A stretch of 64,000 bases of DNA, from the NCBI GenBank assembly GCA_013397845.1, contig VZTG01000476.1, forward strand, positions 219,009 through 283,008. The letters are read 5' to 3'. Position 1 is the first letter of the stretch. Each line of letters opens with the position of its first letter. Positions 25,956 through 40,500 of this stretch are shown here, in pieces. The stretch comes from Melanocharis versteri (taxonomy: Eukaryota; Chordata; Aves; Passeriformes; Melanocharitidae). The position numbers and the translations under genes are program-made. Under the pieces are notes generated by a model that searched no databases, had not been told where the DNA came from, and was given only the letters and a program-made list of their open reading frames with translations.

Positions 25956-28900
25956 CAAAATTAAAATAGCTTAAATGCAATCTGATAGTGGTTCAGTGTG
26001 AAATTAGCAACAAATATTGCCATTAAAATACTACTTGTAGTGAAAATTGTTACAAAACGTGCTGCGATATTAACCTATGTTCAGCTAAAATGCAGTTGGG
26101 TGTGAGTAAATGTCAATCTTGCACTGAGTATTTCTTTGTGCCCTACTTGCAATGTGTGCTTTCTCTAAACCACTGACTTTTACAAATTTTTGTTACTTCT
26201 TTATTAAAAAATTACCTGAGAAAACTTGTTAACAGCTGCAGATGTTGCCAGTTATATTTGACTTAGACTACTCATTTCTTACATACAAAATGTTTTTGAG
26301 AATATCCATACGGATATTTATATCTATAATTATATCAATGACCACATCTGTTTCTTTCTACAAATGTAGATTTTGATACAGATATATTAGTAATATGTAG
26401 ATATATTATTATTTATGTATTCACATGTAATATACAAAAAAGTATAATAATATAGTTTGCAATAAAAAGGAAAACAGTTTTGTTTAGAGTCTATCTTTGC
26501 AAAGTGTTTTATGAACTAAAGCAAACACAGAAATACATCACTAGAAATAAGCCATAGTCATGGACTACTGCCAAATAACATTAGATCTGTGTGCTGATCC
26601 CCAAGTTAATACAGTTTTTATTTTCCAGTGAAAAAACAACTTAAACATATTTGCATCCACCTACCTTTTCCCCTGAGCACATAGTTGCTTAAAACACAGG
26701 AAGAATTATAACATTTCTCAGTCTGAATTGTTGGAAAGAGTGGATTTGAGGCTGGGAGGCCTCAAATGAGAGGCCACTGATTTTGCTTGTGTTCCTTGAC
26801 CTGTCCCATGGCTCCAGTTTTCATGGGACTCCAGTTCCTGATATTAATCTCTCTCAAGATGGAGCACCAAAGCAGGAGAGATTCAGGGGTTTTACTCATT
26901 CCTAGAAAACAGAGAGCTTGTCTGGATATGGTCAGAGAGAAGATGTGGGGAAAATGTCAAGACTGTTTTTTTAAATGAACAATAAAATTGTATTATAATT
27001 CATTTTCCATGGGCAATTGACACAAAGTTGCATGTGCTTAATTAAGTACATTTTTAAAAAGAAACTGCTTTATTTGACTCTCTACCTAACACAGCACCCT
27101 GCCATCTAATCAAATTACTGTGGCAGAGAACATGGTGATGCCCTTCAGTGAAAGTGCCAGCGTGAAATCCTTGAACATAAGAGGAGCAGCAATAGCCTAT
27201 TTTCACAAGATGGTTTGTACAAGCAGATGACCAGATGGAGGAGAGGAGAGGCAAACACTCCACTGCTGGCAGGCACCCAAAGCTTCTTGAACCTCATGTA
27301 CTCTTCCCTAATAAATATGTCATTTCAATACCAGCCATGGTAATGCAGTGATAACAGCAGGAGAATAACTCTCCTTATAATTGTGTGAGACATCCAGATA
27401 TATTCCCCTGTCTCCCTGACTAATGTTTCCAACATGACTTGTTAGCTCCTGCAATGATCAAGCAGCTATTAAAGATAAAACTGTGTTAACCTTTTCAAAA
27501 ATTAGAAGCGCATGACTGTAACTGGAACTACGATGGCTTCCCGGAGACCGGAGCCAGAGGGTGAAAGATCATCCTGCTGAGACATTAGGAAGGGATGTAT
27601 TATTTATTTAGTGTGTCTGAACCCCATATGGAGGATGTGGCCCCGTGCAAATGCCTCCTCCTTGCTGTGTGACTGCTCTAACCCACGTAGGCAGGTAAGC
27701 AGAAAGGTCCTGGGTCAGCTTTTACAAGAGAAGTAAATTATTTCTCTATTTAGCTTCCCTCCCTGGAACAGAGTCTAGCAGGCTGATCATGGAAAAAGAA
27801 CTCTTGAAACTCCAAAATCAACCACATATTTCTCCATTTTAAGTTGGACCCCAAGCCATCTTAATCCTAAGGAACTTGTGAGAACAAACCCACCCATCAC
27901 AGTTTGTTCACACTTGTACCTTCAGTCACAGATCCATGAGTTAGACACTAACATAATACTTAATATAAAAACCCCTCAAGGATGGCAGCAGGGGTGTCAT
28001 GCCATCCCATGAGCTGACAAACTAGAGGTGTTGGATATTCAGAAATTAACTTGTCTGATGATGGAGATGAGTGAAAAATCATCCTTGACATGCATAAGCT
28101 GTTATAAAAAAACCAGGTCTTTTCTCATCGACCTGTATAATCTGTAGTCTACAAGTGACAAACAGGCAATAAATCCCAACTGGAAATATAAGAATGACTG
28201 TCAGTCCAAGAATTCCCTAGCAGTCTACAATGAAAACCTTTCTGAATCTGTTTTCCTAAATAAACTTTTTACTGAAGTTATCAGAGCTGCTGATGGAATA
28301 AAGCTCACAATAAAAATAGATAATAGCAGAATGAAAATTGCAGAAATGTAATATACAATCCCAGGCACATGGAATATTTATAAGGTCTGACTTCTATTAA
28401 GGTAGCATCTCAGTTGCATTTTTGTGATTTTAATAACTGCAAGTAATTCTCTGTCTTCCCACAAGGACTGGTAAAAAGATCATCTGAATGAGCATGTCCA
28501 AATTAACCGTTTCCCTCTCAAAGTTAGCAAACACAGCAAACCATTCCTTTGGGAAATTGGATCTGCTGCCTGCTTTTCTACAACAAAATGGAAAGAAGCA
28601 AAATCCTTAAGGAAATACAAGAAGGGCTGAGCTGCCCTGTGTCAAAATGTTTCATGGTGTGGGAGCTGCTGTTCTCTTGAAGGAGGTAAAATACAGCCCA
28701 TAAAAATTCAGGCAACAAAAGAGTGGGGTCGGCAGTGATGAAAAGTGCCTGATTTAGAGGTAAAAGAGAGATTTCTTCCTGAACTTGGATCTTGATGGTC
28801 ATTTCCACCATGAGAAATTCAGCCTAAATGAGCAGTGAATCTCACAGGGGCTCCCCCAGTGACACACAGCAGGAAACAAGCAGTGCAGGTAATTTTTCAC

Positions 28901-31161
28901 CATTTCTCAGTTTATTCTTTTCATTTTACTAAGAAACAGAACAAGCCTAAACTATTAAACCAAAGCATTTTGTGATCTAGCCAAAAGTTCATTTCCTTGT
29001 GGCATCTTCTTACTTCAGCTGCTCTTCCCACCTTTAGCCACGAGGCAAATAAATGTACATCTACCATGTTCCACATGTTCTTCATCTTGCATCTCAACCA
29101 AGGCTTCAAAACTGCAGGATAAAATAGGCTTCTCTCATACCAGCGTGAACAAGGCAGCCAGGGATATTATATTTTACATATGTTCTCTGATACTGGAGTA
29201 TCAGAGTCCCATCTGCTCAATAAAATACTTGCCTATGAAAAGAAATGGAAAAATAATCAACCAGAAAATCTCTTCAGTACTGTGGCATATATATTTCTTT
29301 TTTCAAACATAAACTTTGTGAAGTCAGAGACATTAAGAACAAAAAAATCCATAAATCCCTCCGGTAATAAGCAATGAAATTAAAATGCAGGCAAAATTAA
29401 ATTTGAAAAGATTAATGTTCCTTTTCGTATTTTGATGACAACTATAAACATAATGCAATTTTGTGATTTTACAGCTTTAAAAAGAAAACTGATACCCCAC
29501 AATAGTGCAATTTTAGTCACGAACAAATAAGTGCTTTTTATTCTAATGTCCCTACAGATAAATTTCTCGGTAGTAATAAAATGGCTTTGAACTTCTCAAC
29601 TACCACTTAAAAAAACAGTAACTAATCTGTAATTGAAGCCCTGTTGTGTTTAAAATATTTGTAGCAGCACACCGATAGTAGTTGCATATCATCAAAATAT
29701 ATGTCCCAAATACCTAAATGCAAAGTTTGGAGGATTCTTCCCCAGAACCATTTTGTAAAATTCCATAGCTTAAACTGCATATTTATTTTTCTCAGTCCTC
29801 TGAGATATAAGCACTTTAGTGGCAATAACCTTGGTAAGCCTTTTGAAAAATCATTAAACAGCCTACAGGGACTCTGAGGTCACTGGAGGGTAGGAGAAAA
29901 TCCTGGTGGGCCAGTTGAAATAGAGTGTCCTGGAGCAAACTGTGGGGAGTTGGCGGGCAGAAATCAGGAATATCTTTCATTATTAGGTTTGTACACCCAC
30001 ACCACCCAAACCACACGCACACCCACAACTGGAAAAGATGGAAAACTGCAAAAGGAGCAAGACGATTGTGAGAGAAAGTACAATGTGAAGGAGGTGCTCA
30101 GACACTTTATGGAACTTGAACTGAAAGTCAAGTGGCAAGGGATGATCCATGCTCTTTTCCTCAGTGCCGTGACTGTAGTCACAATACCAGGGCTTTTCAC
30201 AGTAAGATTAAATTTTCCCTTGCTAAGTGAAAAGAGGAGTTCTTTGTAAATAATGGAAATTATGTCTCCACCTGTTTTCTCATGTAGAAGCTCTGCTAAG
30301 TCTTCCCTAGCTGTTGTTTTCTCTTTGGATTTCCTCTTTGGAACATCTAGGGAAAATGGACACTTTGTCTCTCTGTCTCTATTCTGTCTCTAAATCATTT
30401 TCAAATTCTAATTATGCTTAAGGAACCTTAATGATCAGATCTCCACGTTTCTGAATTCAGAATTCTTCTGCTATTATTACATAAAATGCAAATAAAATAG
30501 ACCTACATTTTTTTCCATATGTGTTTGGCCTATCTGCAGAATGTAATGCTAAAAGGACATTTTCAATCTTATTTTCCTCAGTGTTTTGTTGTTGTTGTTG
30601 ATATTGTTGTTCAGAAATTAGTTCTCACAAAGCACAAATGTGCACAATAATCCACTCTTACGAATAAGCAGTCAAAACAATTAGGAGTGAACAATGTCAC
30701 TTTGTTACTTTAGAAGTGACATTGTCATGCTGCAGACTATCAAGTTTCAGGAAACTCTTTGGGGGATTTCAGAACTTAAGGTCCTGTTGGCACTGAAATT
30801 ATAGCAAAACCTGTATTAACTTTGCAGAAAGGGGTCTTGGCCTTATGCCAGCCGCCGAGTGGGTGCGGCAAGGAGAGGGGAGGAGACATCTCAATAAGAG
30901 CTGCCAAGGGCAGGGAGGAGTCGGAGCCTTGGTGCTGCCACTTGCTTTCAATCAAATCCATTGATTCTTGATAGCAAGTGAGGGATTTTGCTGCACCTTG
31001 TGCAGAGGGAAAGTGGATTGGGACAGGAGAGTCTTTGAGTGGTGAGTCCAACATCCCCAGCTCGCCAGGGCTTGCCCTCAGGGAGGGATCAGAGGTAGAA
31101 CTACAGAAGACTTTGGCTTGACCGAGAGTGCTGGGCCTCAGCACTGCTGGGCTTTCCCCTG
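25956..31161. other. AT-rich non-coding desert
   Basis: No gene is supported. An AT-rich low-complexity patch lies at about 26,280-26,460 with a small inverted repeat at 26301-26318. A second hairpin-capable inverted repeat is at 26744-26767. Short (TTG)5 repeats lie at about 30,586-30,600. The 130-codon minus-strand frame ending beside the next CR1 (30776-31168) has no recognisable domain and is not annotated. Confidence 0.55.
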
Positions 31162-31515
31162 AAATCATGGAATCATGGAATGCTCTGTGTTAAAATCGTC
31201 CCGTTCCAACCACACTGCCACGGGCAGGGACACCTTCTCTAGGCCAGGTTGCCCTGTTCAAATTGGCATTGAACGCTTTTAGAGGTGGAGCATCCTACAG
31301 CTTCTCTGGGCAACCTGTCCAGGGCCTCACCACCCTCACAGGGAAGAATTTCTTCCTAATATCCCATGCAACTCTGCCCTCTGTCGTCTAAAGGCTATTC
31401 CCCCTCGTCCTGTCACTCCATGCCCTTGTGAAAAGTCCCTCTCCAGCTCACTTGGAGCCCCTCGAGGCACGGGAAGGGTCTCTTAGGTGTCCCCAGAGCC
31501 TTCTCCATTCTTTGG
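31162..31515 (-). mobile_element. CR1 LINE fragment, 3' end and upstream body
   Basis: A minus-strand CR1. On + it opens with two copies of the 3' repeat (aatcatggaatcatggaatg), then 'cacgggcagggacacctt', 'cagcttctctgggcaacctg', 'agggcctcaccaccctcaca', 'aagaatttcttcctaatatc', 'cctcgtcctgtcactccatg' and 'gtgtccccagagccttctcc'. About 350 bp. The inner boundary is approximate because similarity fades after 31,500. No intact reading frame. Confidence 0.92.
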
Positions 31516-34500
31516 CAATTGCCTCAGAGCCAGCCTTGCCTTGTCTGGGGTTCCCTCGGCAGTACTCAGGTTTCCAAAGTAATCAACACATTCCGAGTCC
31601 TATTGAGAAGAAACATATGCAATACTCACCACTGACATCCCTACGAAAATATTTTTAAATGCGGAATTATACGGCCATTAAATATTTAATATTAAGTAAC
31701 CTGTGGGAATTTTAATATATTCTACTCGAAGTGAATACATAAGGTAATGATAAAGAGGTGAAAAGAAATGTAAAAGCTGGTTCATCTGAAAGCATGTAGC
31801 AATTTTCAGTTGTATTTTATATATGAACCTATGAAATGTATACAGAAGAAATTAAATGTATAAAATGATTTATAGGTGGATTAAAAAGGCTTGCAATTTT
31901 TTTAGTTTCATACATCTTCAGGGAAACAGTTATAAATCTCTGTAACTTAAATTGCTTATCCAAGTTCTACAGAAACAGCATAAACAGAGCAAGTAATTAT
32001 CTGTAATAAACTTTTTCTTTAATATTGTGGCATTCATGTTTTGGTAAAACTACATATCATAATTTAGTTTGCGCTGTATTAGATTCTATTTGCTAGGCTT
32101 ACATATTTTTTGCAATTCTGCAGAAACTGTCATCTTCCTGGTAGGGTGATCCAGTCATTAAGTGTTAATAAAATAATAATGCAACATAATCTTTCCTTCT
32201 GGAAATTAATTTATATACATATAACATTGTTTTCTCCCTCACGCACCACAGAATTTTCAGAACTCCAGAAAAATCCCTTTGCAAGTGTGGATTGTTTAGA
32301 GATTCAGTTTTCATTATAGCCAGTGCTGACATTTGAAATGATAATTTGAGCAATGTTTCCTGGGGTTCAGGCGTCGACTGTTACACTCAACAGAAGAGTC
32401 TGATGTTTTTTGTGACAGCCATCTAAAAATGTGCGATTTGAAGTGGTGTCAGCTTTGCTGAAGAAAAGCTCCATAATGGTGGAAGATGTGGGATTTTGCA
32501 GAAAAGCAGCCTTTTGCCTCAATCTACATCCTAAAATACAAGTAAAGTGTTATGATTTGCTTGGAGCAATGCCTGGGAATGGGAATCATGGCTCTGTGAG
32601 GCACGGAACAAAACTGAGTAGAGGTGATCCAGGAGCAGGATGGGATCAATGCTTTGGGGAGCAGAAACACTCAGATTGATCACAAGAAATACAGAGTACA
32701 CTGCTTGGATATTGTGCTGTAAAAAAACCCAAAACCCACAGTCCGCTTTGAATAAAGAAAAAGACAATCTACAGAGATTTATTTCAATATAGACAGGCTG
32801 TCACTTACACCGTTGGAGAGTTTCAATGGAGAGGACACTTCCAAGTGGGATGGAGATGTGCCAGCATTGTGGTTCAACACATGGAGTTTACAACCCTGCT
32901 TCTCACCTAAGGAAATCACAGCCAGAAATGCAATTTCCGTTCAGCATCACGCTCCTCTGGCATGTTAATCTGTGCAGTGGCATCTCTACGCAGTGCTTGC
33001 TTCTTGTATTCCAGGGCCTGAACTCTGTCTGTTAAACTTCACGCAAATTGCTCCAATTTTGAGGTCGAGGGAGAGACTTTTGCCTTGAGCAGCCGAAGCC
33101 TCGAGTCAGCGGCTCCATGGACACACAAAAAGTCACTGCTGGCACGGGTGGAGTCACCTTCATGGAACCTTCATGGCAGGAAGCTGATTTTCCCAAGAGC
33201 CCTGGGCTCCCTCTTTCACCTTCATTGTCCATGACACGGGAATGTCTACCTGTCACCATCCCAGTTTGTACCTGCAGTGAAGAAAAGAAAAAATCTCCCT
33301 ACTTGAAACTAATGGAGCAGTCTTTTATGTTTAGGAGATCCCACTGGCTGAGTTAATTTCTGTCTTCTACCCATGCTGAGAAAGCTCAGAGCGGTGGTGA
33401 GTTGTCCAGGTGTCCTGAAAGCAGAAGGATCAACTGGCCACTCAACCCAATTCACTTCTATTAGTCTAAGTTTTAAAAATACATAATTTTTTATTGCAAA
33501 CATCTTCCATGCCTACTTGCCTTTACATTTAATCTTTCAAATCCTACTGTTAGCAGCAAGGGCCAGATTCAAATAACAAACTGATCTCTTTAGAGAAAAC
33601 TGCTTCTGTCTTATGCAGCCTCTGCGAATTCCTGGGATTAATCATATTTTGGTAAGCCCTATTTTCAAACAGTTAAATAATTAAACTTGGGGTGGCTACA
33701 TGGGTAAGGCAGATAGTTAAAGCTTCTTACCTTGGGGCTCTCTGTTTCACCGCTTCTAAAGGCTGATCCAACCCATCTTAAAAATATATCTGAAACATCA
33801 GGAGTAGCTTAGGCTGGATAACCTCGATGGTTTCCATCCCTGGGGGGATCCCTCAGTCGTTGCCCCTTTGCAGGATGCTGTTCATGACATGACAGCTATT
33901 GAATTACCAGGGTTTTCTGCCAAATACATTGTGTCAATCCAGTAGCAGCCTCTCCTGAAGGTGGGTGATGTGAATTTTTCCCTGGAGGAGTGTTTTTTCC
34001 ATTAACTGATTGGGTGATGGCTCTCCTATACAAGACAGCTAAATTTCAGTGATGTAAATCCCACCCTAAGTCTGTGTACAAAACAGGGGAAAGTCTTAGG
34101 GATTAAAGGCAATGAACAGTCCTGTTGGGAAGCAGAGATGCCATATGAAACACAATTCTATTCTTCCAGAAGAAGAGCATTTCCTCCAAGCTGGTGCTCC
34201 ATCTTTAATTTCTCAGAGCTGATACTCAGGAAAGGAAAATACCAGAGAAATACCTTCAAAAGACAAGCCAGGAACTAAATCTTAGAAGGTGACTGGTTAA
34301 CACAAGTTTGTAAAAGCTCTGGTTTTACAGTACATTACAATCTTCCTCTCACCCACTCTGCAATCCTGAGCACCTTCATATTTCTCCCAAACTAGGGTCG
34401 TGGTCTCTTGTCCCCTGTTATCAGCCCTCCCTGCCCCGACGTGCCAGCTCCCTTCTCTGCCACAAAGTGATTAGCACAATTAGGTTGAATTATGAGCTCA

Positions 34501-37500
34501 TGTGTCTGGCCTACATTAGGTCGAATTTTGTTCTTCTTGTCAGACTGACAAAGGGACTCTGGCTTGAAAGCCTCTCTGTTTTCTAATTATATTAGTTGGT
34601 TTAACGAGGGATATTACCTTTTTTTTCCGTTTGCCAAGTCTGGCCCTCTCTGGAGGTCCCTGACCCCGCTCTGATGGAGTGAGTCACGTTCAGAGGTTTG
34701 AGCTGGGGAGGTCTTGCCAGCACTGGCTCATCTCCCCTCTCCTCCTGCAGAGGGGCTTTGCTCTGCACCTCAGTGAGATGCAGGCTTCCATCAAAGCATC
34801 CTTCCACCAACACGGAGGGGCCAGGAGCAGAGAAAGAGCTCGTAGATATGAACTAGCAGAATCTCTTTTTACGCCACTGCTCAGTCTATTCTGACTTCTT
34901 TCAGGCAGGGCGAGTCCTGCCGTTTCACTGCAAATGCTCTGCACAGAAAGTACCTGTACATTAAACCATTGCTGTGACCATGTTTGACTTCCACTCTGCA
35001 AATAGATGGGAGTCGATAGCTCCTTTCCCTCAGGAGCTGCTGGCTGCTGAAAAGTGAGAGTTGCTGGGGTATGCAGATGAAACATGCCTTTCTCCCCACC
35101 AAGATGTGAAAGCAGAGAGCTCCTCACCCTTCCGAGTTTCAGGCCAAGGGGCTTCGACACACACAGAGCAAACGGGAAGATGTGTGATTAGGTAACTTCC
35201 AAGCTTCAGAAACATTTTCATTTCAAATTCTGACTGCCTGCCATGCACATATTCTTCTGTAAGCAGACTCTGAGGCAATTTATTAACAGCTCTGGAGGAG
35301 TGATATCTGCAGAATCTGTTTTTCAGCTTTTGACAGCTGAGCAGGGCCAATGTTACTGTTTCAGAGTGTCATCGCTAGAGCAATGTATATTCTGTATATT
35401 CAATGAAGTGTCCTTTGAAGGTGCAAATGAAACTGCTTAGGCAAAAATCTAAAAAAACCCCATGCTAATATTTTAGATCATTTATCAGTGCATAGGAAAA
35501 AAAATGTGAGGAAAAAAAGGTAGAGCATATTTTCCAAAGATTTTTTAACCATGATCAACTGGAAGTTTCAACCTGTGTTTCTTCCTGACTCTACTTAAGT
35601 AAACATTTTAATAGATTGCATTACAACACACAGACACACACAAATCTAAGTTAAGCACATGAAGTATTTTCATTTCCTAAAATAAAAAATTAAAAAAACA
35701 ACAGTGAAGGTGCCTTTACCACCTTGAAAGCTTTAAAAAATCCCTCAGACAGACCTAAGCTCTGAAATGAGGGGTTTTAAAGAAATGCTCTAAGTATTAT
35801 ATAACGAAAAGTTACAGAGGTGCTCAGGGAAGGAATAAAGGCATTTTTGATCACATTAGGGATTTAAAATGAATCATAGAAGTCTTCACATTGTTCTTGA
35901 ACTTTCCCAGAACAGAGGTCTTCCTTTGGATGAATGTTACAAGGAGGGTGGAAGAAGAAGCTAGAGCAAAGTAGGATTGACATGCATGATGAATTACAGT
36001 TCATTAATCCAATTAATGAGTAATTCCAGAAGCTTTAATCCCAGATAAAGCTCTTTATCATAGCTCTGGTGGCTAGTGCTGCACTAACTAAGAGCCTGTC
36101 AGCAAATCCATTGCAAGCCTCTATTATATGAAGCCTGCCATGCACTGCCAGAGCTTTTTTTGAAATATTTTTTCTGAAGCAATAATGAGAAATACAGGGA
36201 AAGGAGCAGTCTCTACACTTATTTAACTGGATTCCCATTACAAAAGATTTCAAGGTGCATTTAAAAAGACTCAGGCCAAGTGAAAGTAACATCAAATATG
36301 GATAAGAGCTCTTGGGTTAGAAAGCAAAAGTATGTTCCTGTTTCTGATGTCATCTGTGTGCAGGATTTCCTCATGCACGTCCCATTGACTGATGGGAGCC
36401 AATGAAGTACAATGAGGTGTTTTGAAAACAATCTGTGTTCCATTTTTACCCTCTTTAATTTTTTTGGTAGCACTACCTAAAAGTGTGATGATCTCTGCAT
36501 GCTTCAGAAATACAATCCCTCCTCTGCAACTCTCACATGGAAAGAGGGAAAAAGAAAGGGAACAAAGAACGGGAATAATACGAGTTTACACACAGGTTAC
36601 CCTCATTCTCTGCAGACAGCCCAGCAGAATAGAGCACATAAGAGGGAGTTAAGTGTGAGACAAGCATCTGAACTTCTAGTGGGTGGCTAAGAAGGTCAAA
36701 CAACAGATTAAAATTTGTACAGCAGAAAAAAAGAGTGCACCAGGTCTTCTCAGAAAACCAGGAACACTTCCTGCTCAAGGAGCCACTTCAAATTCCTACC
36801 TAATGTCCCTGTCAGAGCAGTCCCTCTTCCTCCCAGCAGTTGGTTGGCTCAAATATTTATTCACCCACTGTGATGGGACTAACAACAGCTGGGCCTTCAC
36901 TGAGACCCTTTTGAAAACTCTCCTGTTGACAGCTCTGGATATTGCTGTGCAGTGATTCTGATTTGGGGAGAACTCGCCTACTCAACACTAGGACCATAAA
37001 TTCATGTATTCTGATGCCAGAGAAGACTTGCCCATGAGAGCCCGTGCAGCAGGCTCAAAGGGTGCTCACAGATGCTTTAAGCAGCGATGTTAAATTATCT
37101 TCTGCATTCTCATTTAGTAAAAGCTGCATGGGCAAGACACAGGATCCTGCTATGATGACTGTTTAAGTAAAAGTGCATCCCTCCTGATGTTGCCAAAGTG
37201 CCAGTTGTGGGATGAAGACAGTTCACACCCAATTACACACAGTGATGGATTCAAATTTCTTGATCAATGGCTTCAAAGCCTTCTGGAACACTGCACAATG
37301 ACCCCTCATCTTAAAGCCCAAATAAGATGATTAGTGACATGCAGAAGCAGGAGTCAGAATTTCATGCGTGCCAGAGCTAGTCCAGACCAGTCTGCCTGTA
37401 ATACTGCTCCTGAACTGGAAGAAACTGCAATCACTCCAGCACAGAGGAAGGGTTTGATGGAAACAAGCAGCTACAGAGATTATTGGAGCAGGAACACAAT

Positions 37501-40500
37501 TGTCTCAAAATTACTCCTGTTTAGCAAAAGCAACATCACAATTTGAAATCCAAGGCTGAATACTTGTGCTGCCTATTGATAGATCTTCAGATTTTGGGAG
37601 CTTGGAAATACAATAGAAAATGGGAGCTTTGATGAGGACTCAGTACACTTCAGTGTGGCCAAGAATGTTGTTACAGCTGATTGGTCTTTCCTTACATGTG
37701 TGAGCCAGGGTCACAAAAGCGTGTGGTATTTAAGATGGTTTTGACCTTATTAAAGCCTTCATGATCTCTTCATTAAACCCCTAAAACTTTGTCCTGGACC
37801 ATCCAAAGGGACTGTTTCATCCTTCAAAAAACACAGCAGCCTCTAGAAAGGAAATGGATCTGGTCTGCGCGTCTTGGGCTTGTTGTATAACTATAATCAC
37901 AACTGTGTGATGCCTATCCATGAAAAACAGCACGTGGACCCGTATTTGAGTAAAGGCAAGGGAGGAAGAAGAGGAGGAACACACCTCTGCAAACCCACGA
38001 GGAAGAGCAGGTGTTCCCTGGGAGCACTTCCATGTGCCATTGGTGTCAACTAGATTTTCTGGGTCCCACCTTTCCCTTTTCTCTGGAGGTGCCTGTGAAG
38101 AAATCAAACACAAGGTGAAAAAACTAAAAAGGATAAAAGCCCAAGATTAAGACAGAAATGGAAAGAATAAAAATCACCAAAATGATGGGAAGAAAACCAT
38201 CATGCTATTAGTCTTCCAATTTAGCTTTTAAAGCTAAATAGGCATTTAGATTTGTTTTCTTGCACTTTTGAAACTCCGGTAAGAGATGTAAACAGTTAAC
38301 CTGAAAGAAGCACAACAAATCCACCCTGTTCAGATCTTCTGATATGCTACTGCTTGTAAGCTCCCTTAAAAAATGTCTTTTGCAACTAAAAAGCTTGCCA
38401 CATGTTTGTAAATGGGAAATTAAAGATAAGAAATCCCGAATAAAGTCAGGCTACTGGATATTTACATTCAAAGTGCTTTGCAACTATCAGTCAATTACCT
38501 CAGCGTGTTTTCTGGCTGTCTCCAATCTGGCTGAAAAATGCAAGCTCACAACTTCTCTGTAAGATAGGTGTTATTAACCTGTTTTTCTGAGCTGGCAGCT
38601 GAGACAGAGGAGAAGAGGGTGGCTCACCCTGCATCACAGTGGTGCTGGTGGCAGCGATGGAAATGGACCAGTTTGTTTTAACACATTTCCACCTCAGGAT
38701 TTCGTAAGCCTCCATCATAGAGGTGAATTGAAATTTTGGTAACACAGCATAAAATATGCCTCCTGCTACTCACATAACCCACTTTTCTTCTTATGCTAAT
38801 TATTATATAAATATTCCTTCTTCATGAAATCCTACTTTTATCTCAGTGTTTCCCTTTGTCACTGGCTCCCCACTGCTTCAGGACAGGAATCTCTGTATTC
38901 TTATAACTAGACTCCATATTTTTATTAGGCAAGATTAAGATGAGCAGTGGGAGGACAGAGGTATGGGCTGGTGGTATTTCTTTTCTTGGTATCAGTTGTC
39001 AGCGTACAAGGCATTATGCGATGCACATATTCAGATTTCTCTGTTTGCCTTGCTGGCAGATTGTATGATCCTCTTTATTGCCTTCATTGACTTTTGGCTT
39101 TTTCCCTTAAAAAGAAACAGCTAACCTTCAGTTCCCCAGGGAGGGACAGGTAGTGGTTTTTACATCCAATAAGGAATCCAGACTGGAACACTCATTTTTA
39201 ATTTGATGTTGGTCATAACAACAGCACTTCTCCTCTACGAGCAGTCATTCAGTCTGCTCTGGCTACTAAAGCATTATATTTGTTCTTTGCTGTGTATGGT
39301 TAAATCATATTTTATTTATGATTTTTTTTCCTGTGACAGCTCACTTTGGGCCCAGGTAAAAGTGTTTTGAAATCAGAGGAAGATTAGCTGTTCTGCATTC
39401 ATTGTCAGAGGGAATTACTGCACTTTTTTCTCCCCACCATCCAAGGAATTTTTGGATCCCCCGTCCAAACTCCAGGCAAGTCTCCTCTAATGGAAGGTTT
39501 TAAATAGTTAAATAAAATCGATTTAGATTTTTCACTCGTTAGAGTAGCTCCTAATACATGACACATCATTTTTTCTTGGATAACATCATGATGTGAGTCT
39601 CCTGTTAAGGCCTAAAGATGGAATAATTGAAAATGGATAAGTGACCTTGAAAGTCATGTCTTTCTGAGCATCAATAGAGGTTGTGCACATTAATTAGTGT
39701 TTTTCAGATTCTACTCTTAATATTTACCAAAGCAGAAAAGCTTTTCCTCAGTCAGTCAAGGGCAGGACTGCATAGCCTGTGACTGTTGACATATTCACCT
39801 TTATCATGATTTCCTTTATATTTTATTTAATTTGCAAAAATGCGTTTAATATTTTGTTAAAGAAAGCTCCACTGAAAATATTTCCTTATTACAACTTCAT
39901 CTGAAAACATGCTTGTGAATAACAGATTTGATTGCAAGCACTATAGGGCAGCTACTTCTTATCAATGACAGAAATGTGATAAAAAGGACACAAAAATATT
40001 ATTCTTTAGACAGGACAATAACTCAAAGGTTGTAAATGCAACTTGTTAAATTTTATCAATCATAATCATAACCAAATCCTAATTTTAGTATGAATTTAAA
40101 AAAAAAAAAATCCTTGTTTTCATTGCATTTGATAAAAAAAGCCCTACAAAAAAATATTGGTTAAGCTTTACATTTATCCACTTCTTCTTAATCAGAGAAG
40201 AGTGAAATGTCTGACAAATGCCAATACATATCAAAGAGACAATTTTAACAGCACTATCTATTTTATTGCTAAATTATTTCAGAAGTCTCATGGTCAGGAA
40301 CACTGGAGACCAGACTAGACAAGACACTGAGGAAACAAAAGGCAAAACAATCCTGTGCTAATAGAAAAGTGAACAGGATGAATGTTTTCCATTTTCTCTA
40401 GTGGTTTTCTGCTTGGCCTGTAAGTTATTGTAATCAAAGGACAGATAAAATTTCTTTATGAGATTTTGCTGAGTCTTTCAATATTATTTTATTAAATAAT

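Noticed and set aside
34690..35160. 156-codon minus-strand frame
   Set aside because: No recognisable domain. Several other long frames overlap it on both strands, as happens in slightly GC-richer DNA with few stop codons.
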